From Thermoplasmata archaeon (lineage in GTDB: Archaea > Thermoplasmatota > Thermoplasmata > Thermoplasmatales > Thermoplasmataceae): 9,635 nt of DNA. The stretch is from positions 1-9,635 of the forward strand of contig JAJZXP010000475.1 of NCBI GenBank assembly GCA_021806345.1, given 5' to 3'. A program made the translations under genes and the position numbers. Positions 6,391 through 9,635 of the stretch are shown here, piece after piece (positions within the stretch are counted from its first letter, which is position 1; every line of letters begins with the position of its first letter). Under the pieces are notes generated by a model. It did no database searches. It was not told the origin of the DNA and saw only the letters and a list, made by a program, of their open reading frames with translations.

Positions 6391-9162
6391 TTAGTTACTA
6401 TTTTTCGCAAATGATACTGCATTAGAACAAATAGTCCTGTATTCACACTTTAGACAAAATTCACCGGGATTTGGTTTATATTTGTGAGCCCTAATTTTTT
6501 CTATTAATCCTTCTGCACGTGCCAGCGCTTCTCCCACCTGTGTATGTGAAACACCCACATCCTTAATTTCGTTGTCCCTCAAGTTTGCTACAGATCCTTT
6601 AATAATATCCCAACCCAAATCCCTTAACCCTTTTGCATAAAGTCTTACCTGCAACTCAGAGTGCTCTTTTTTCATTACAGTATCAGATGATTTATAATCT
6701 CTGACTTCGAGACCAATATCCGAACGCAATATCACATCCACTTTGCCTGTGATTGTTGCATGTTTAGCTGGAAACTCTATCCTCATTTCAGTTTCCTGAA
6801 CATTTTCAAGATATTCTCCATTTTCTGTTATGTATTCTAACAGTTCATGCTTTACAGTCTTGAGTAATTTATCTTTGAATTCTTGGGATGCATAGGGCAG
6901 GTAAAATTCTTTGGCAGCCTCTTCTAATGCTACACTGTATTCTTTCCCTTCATTCTTTATTTTTTGAGAAGTCAGTTGTAGGATATGGTGAAGAGCGTCA
7001 CCATATCCCATGAATGTATTTACTCCCTGAATATATCCCCACTTTTTCGAGAGCCTATAATGATAAGGACACATTTCGTAATCTATCAATTCTTTAACTG
7101 GAAATGATTCTATAACGTCTTGCAAATCGTTGACTTGTGTTGTAAACCGAATTAATTGAAGGTCACGCATTTCCTTGACTAGCATGCAGAAATCATTTAT
7201 CATATCAAAATATTCACTTGGTTTCGCGGATTGCTTAACGTGTTTATCAAAATAAGATAGTACCACTGCATTCATCGCTCTACTGATTGCCACATAGAAC
7301 AACCTCAATTCGCTATCTTTCTTTTCAAAATATCCATCATTAGAAATAGTACTGGGATCGATCATCCAAATACTTTCCGGTTTCGTTGTTCGCCTAGAAG
7401 GGAACCTGCCGTTTATCATAGAAGGTAAGAAGACTATGGGCCATTGAAGACCCTTTGATTGGTGAATTGTCATTATACTTACTGCGTTTAGCCCTTCTTC
7501 TTCCTCATATGGCTGTTCATCATATGATATTACTGCATATCCATTCAAGAAATTACAAAGGTGCTTCAATTCTGTCGCAAATCCTCTTCTTTCACCACCT
7601 AGCCTGAAAGAAGTTTCAAAGTCACCGATTATTTTGCTAAATGAGCCAACATTTGCCATCACTACTGCATCAAGAACATCATTCTGGTTCAGATTCTTGT
7701 AACCTAAAATATTCAGCAATTCATGCAATACGTCCTTATAGCCATAATTATCTGAGGGTACGTTACCCAAGACCTTCCTTTTCCATGATGCTAATTTGAT
7801 TTTAACATCTGATTCAACTAAATCGTATCGAATAACCCCCACCCACTTGGACAAGGCCTTATCTCTTAAATTATCACCTCGTATTGTTTGACGACCATAG
7901 GCATCTAATTGCCAATACCCATCGTCCAATAGCCATGTAGTGAACATACCAAGTGCTTGGGCTTCGTCCCTCTTGAAAAGTCCAACCTTACCGCCAATAA
8001 TATATGGTATATTGTATGTCTTAAAGGCATTAATCAGGGGATCAGCAGAAGTCCTAATACTTCTCAATAGAATCGCGAAATTTGAGTAAGGAATATGTTT
8101 GTTTTTTGCCAGGAAAGATATTTCATTTGCAATTTGATCAGCTTCATGCTCGGCATTAAGAAAACTTACTTTACCGATTAGACCTTTGTCGTTCCTTTTC
8201 CAAGTCATATCACCATAATCAACATTTGAAAAACTCTTGGAAATCCGGTTAGAAACACGAACAATCTCTTGTGGACTTCGTCTGTTTTCATTTATTTCAT
8301 ATGTTTGTACCCCATCAAATTCTTTGGTGAAATGTTCAAAAAATTCTGGATTCCCGCCCCTCCATTGATATATACTTTGACGAGGATCTCCTACGATGGT
8401 AACTTCTGCATTTTGGGACAGAAGTTTAATAAGAACAAATTGTGCCTTGTTAATATCTTGGAATTCATCAATAACAAGACATTTAAGATTGTTTAAGGGA
8501 GAGTTATTTTTCTTTATTTTCAAAATACTAGTGTTGATCATGGTGTCGAATGTTAATTTGTGGTGCTTCTTCAATGAATCTTCGTATCTTTCCAACATTT
8601 TCTTAAAGTGTTCATCTTTGTTAGTTAGGGAATCTATATCGATTAGTTCAGAGTAATACGCACCTAATGTAGTGATAAAAACCTTACATCGCATAAGATA
8701 TGACCCATATTTGTCATATTCAGCCTTGTTTAAGCCAATATTGTAGCCCTCTCTTATTATAAATGCCATGTGCTGATTTTCATCTAGTACCGAATAATTG
8801 GAAAACCCGTATTTATCTTGCAAAAGTCTAGAACAATATCCATGAATTGTTCCTACATACATCTCACCAAATTTTCTCAGCAAATCTGATTCACCAAGGT
8901 CCAACAAGCGCTGGTGAATCCTGCTCTTCATACTTTGGGCTGCCTTTTCGGTAAATGTGAATGCAACAATCGATGAAGGAGGCATTTTTTTGTAAATAAG
9001 ATAATATAAAATTTTTCGGGCCAAAGTCTCTGTCTTGCCCGCACCAGCACCTGCTATTATTCTCGTGTATTTTGAATTAGAAATTATGGCGATTTTCTGG
9101 TCATCTGATACGGGGAAAGGTTCATTCAATATTTTATCAAAACTTGTATCCATAAATGTCAT
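6391..9162 (-). CDS. UvrD-like DNA helicase fused to a RecB/Cas4-like Fe-S nuclease
   Basis: This 923-residue protein is a superfamily 1 helicase with a C-terminal nuclease. Helicase motifs in order: Q motif around Q22; Walker A AGAGAGKT (37-44); AFTFTEKAA (67-75); GTIHGYC (104-110); Walker B IDEFQD (231-236); IVGDPRQSIYQWRGG (256-270); SIMTIHQSKGLQWPIVFLP (562-580); FYVAISRAMNAVVLS (622-636). The nuclease has H725/H726, D809 in GKVDVIL, D822 and K824 in VRDYKSS, and Q838/Y842 in QVRLYAKG. C698, C903, C906 and C912 form the one-plus-three cysteine pattern of the AddB/Cas4 iron-sulfur cluster. All catalytic motifs are intact. It should unwind DNA using ATP and resect or cut it, in repair or against foreign DNA. 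ATG 9162 is the longest start; codon 4 (ATG 9153) sits better for a leaderless mRNA. The promoter region is shared with the divergent mini-ORF at 9234. Confidence 0.93.
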   Translation of the reverse strand: MTFMDTSFDKILNEPFPVSDDQKIAIISNSKYTRIIAGAGAGKTETLARKILYYLIYKKMPPSSIVAFTFTEKAAQSMKSRIHQRLLDLGESDLLRKFGEMYVGTIHGYCSRLLQDKYGFSNYSVLDENQHMAFIIREGYNIGLNKAEYDKYGSYLMRCKVFITTLGAYYSELIDIDSLTNKDEHFKKMLERYEDSLKKHHKLTFDTMINTSILKIKKNNSPLNNLKCLVIDEFQDINKAQFVLIKLLSQNAEVTIVGDPRQSIYQWRGGNPEFFEHFTKEFDGVQTYEINENRRSPQEIVRVSNRISKSFSNVDYGDMTWKRNDKGLIGKVSFLNAEHEADQIANEISFLAKNKHIPYSNFAILLRSIRTSADPLINAFKTYNIPYIIGGKVGLFKRDEAQALGMFTTWLLDDGYWQLDAYGRQTIRGDNLRDKALSKWVGVIRYDLVESDVKIKLASWKRKVLGNVPSDNYGYKDVLHELLNILGYKNLNQNDVLDAVVMANVGSFSKIIGDFETSFRLGGERRGFATELKHLCNFLNGYAVISYDEQPYEEEEGLNAVSIMTIHQSKGLQWPIVFLPSMINGRFPSRRTTKPESIWMIDPSTISNDGYFEKKDSELRLFYVAISRAMNAVVLSYFDKHVKQSAKPSEYFDMINDFCMLVKEMRDLQLIRFTTQVNDLQDVIESFPVKELIDYEMCPYHYRLSKKWGYIQGVNTFMGYGDALHHILQLTSQKIKNEGKEYSVALEEAAKEFYLPYASQEFKDKLLKTVKHELLEYITENGEYLENVQETEMRIEFPAKHATITGKVDVILRSDIGLEVRDYKSSDTVMKKEHSELQVRLYAKGLRDLGWDIIKGSVANLRDNEIKDVGVSHTQVGEALARAEGLIEKIRAHKYKPNPGEFCLKCEYRTICSNAVSFAKNSN

Positions 9163-9176
9163 ATAGTTAGAACAAT

Positions 9177-9187
9177 ATTAATATATC
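9177..9187 (-). promoter_or_regulatory. TATA box of the helicase gene
   Basis: The minus strand reads GATATATTAAT. It is centred 20 bases before ATG 9162 and 29 before ATG 9153. The second distance fits a leaderless transcript starting at codon 4. Confidence 0.45.
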
Positions 9188-9198
9188 CCTGCCAATTT

Positions 9199-9211
9199 AA
9201 TTTTATTTAAA
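9199..9211 (+). promoter_or_regulatory. TATA element, copy 2 of a duplicated promoter
   Basis: AATTTTATTTAAA is centred about 28 bases before ATG 9234, which suggests a leaderless transcript. Positions 9199-9223 match 208-232 except for one base. It fires away from the helicase promoter at 9177-9187. Confidence 0.55.
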
Positions 9212-9233
9212 GTTATTTAATGGGTTGAAACGA

Positions 9234-9335
9234 ATGACTATTCTCAATAGTTTAACCCACGATGTCAAATATGTGTTTGTCAAAAGGAGCGGACGGGCAT
9301 TCCCGGACGACAAAATTGATCTCTTAAACGACTGA
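9234..9335 (+). CDS. mini-ORF of 33 residues, possible leaderless small protein
   Basis: The product begins MTILNSLTHDVKYVFVKRSG and continues RAFPDDKIDLLND before TGA 9333-9335. The composition looks protein-like, with alternating strand-forming residues and then a charged tail. Promoter spacing makes the ATG a likely leaderless start. The beginning resembles the mini-ORF at 246-323. In the same frame a further SEVYR follows the stop, so it may be a gene shortened by a recent nonsense change. I do not recognise the family. Confidence 0.4.
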   Translation: MTILNSLTHDVKYVFVKRSGRAFPDDKIDLLND

Positions 9336-9376
9336 TCAGAAGTGTATCGATAAACAGCTCTGTTTATAACTTTAAC

Positions 9377-9635
9377 ATGAGCTATTTAGACTTTGAACAG
9401 ATATGGGAAATGGTGGATCATACAAATATACCAGAAGAATCAAGTTGCGCAATTGTTGTTCTAAATCCGTCTTTAGATCTTTTTATCAAAATTTTCACCA
9501 AATTTGAAGTCGTGACCGCGTTTGAATACCTTGCAGAGGCAGTCTCAAAATTTTCAATTCCTGTATTTGTTGCTTCAACGCGAGATGAGACGATGCGACT
9601 TATAAATAAAGATGAATCAAATGTTGAAACTCAAA
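9377..9635 (+). CDS. unrecognised protein, C-terminus beyond the window
   Basis: Eighty-six residues are visible from ATG 9377, beginning MSYLDFEQIWEMVDHTN, and the frame is open to the window edge. Residues about 24-31 (CAIVVLNP) and 61-67 (IPVFVAS) look like buried beta strands separated by helices (SLDLFIKIFTKFEV, FEYLAEAVSKF), suggesting an alternating alpha/beta fold. No motif is recognisable. It follows the mini-ORF at 9234-9335 by 41 bases and may share its promoter. The TTTATAAC just before the start is too close to serve as its TATA box. Confidence 0.5.
   Translation, partial: MSYLDFEQIWEMVDHTNIPEESSCAIVVLNPSLDLFIKIFTKFEVVTAFEYLAEAVSKFSIPVFVASTRDETMRLINKDESNVETQ

Noticed and set aside
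6084..6446. Short frames 6084-6308 (plus) and 6261-6446 (minus) around the gap between the two minus-strand genes.
   Set aside because: Low-complexity translations, no start signals, and overlap with the ends of real genes. The gap 6110-6390 appears to hold only the promoter of the 355-residue gene.
8269..8656. Plus-strand frames at 8269-8496 and 8396-8656.
   Set aside because: Antisense to the helicase motif region (DEFQD, GDPRQS); shadows.
9363..9370. TTTATAAC as a TATA box for the gene at 9377.
   Set aside because: It is only 7 to 14 bases before the ATG, too close for an archaeal TATA element serving that start.
1..9635. CRISPR array or insertion sequence.
   Set aside because: No regularly spaced short repeats, no terminal inverted repeats around a transposase, and no transposase or integrase gene are visible.

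Overview
The window looks archaeal. It is AT-rich and opens on a class II tRNA-Leu. Most genes have archaeal TATA boxes 20-40 bases before their starts, Shine-Dalgarno matches are of the GGTGA/GGAGG type, and several starts are TTG or GTG. Some starts sit where a leaderless mRNA would begin. An ammonia-oxidising thaumarchaeon or relative is plausible, but I cannot fix the taxon from sequence alone. The mixture of defence-type genes, decayed genes and direct repeats beside a tRNA gene suggests an accessory (island) region.

Layout, left to right. A truncated tRNA-Leu(CAG) lies on the minus strand at 1-75. A TATA box with a 25-residue mini-ORF (246-323) precedes an unrecognised 137-residue protein (331-744). 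A start-less gene remnant (764-979) ends in a sequence that recurs at 4921-5022. Between the two repeat copies lies a two-gene plus-strand operon. Its first gene (1200-2621) encodes a protein with an N-terminal AlbA_2/Schlafen-like domain and a C-terminal APAZ-like region. Its second gene (2625-4148) encodes a short prokaryotic Argonaute (MID-PIWI) with a degenerate catalytic site. After the operon come a wrecked type I restriction R-subunit-like gene (about 4309-4694) and the second repeat copy.

The right half is on the minus strand. It carries a 355-residue unrecognised protein (5042-6109) and, upstream of it, a 923-residue UvrD-like helicase fused to a RecB/Cas4-like nuclease with a four-cysteine Fe-S signature (6391-9162). 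Divergent from the helicase is a second TATA box plus mini-ORF (9234-9335) that resembles the one at the left end. A truncated unrecognised gene runs off the right edge (9377 onward).

The central find is the AlbA_2-APAZ/short-pAgo pair. By analogy with SPARTA, SPARSA and SPARDA, the inactive Argonaute would be the guide-loaded sensor and the APAZ partner would carry the effector. Here the effector is a Schlafen-like domain with a plausible acidic triad (E30, D35, D71), so an RNase (possibly tRNase) abortive-infection output is a reasonable but untested prediction.
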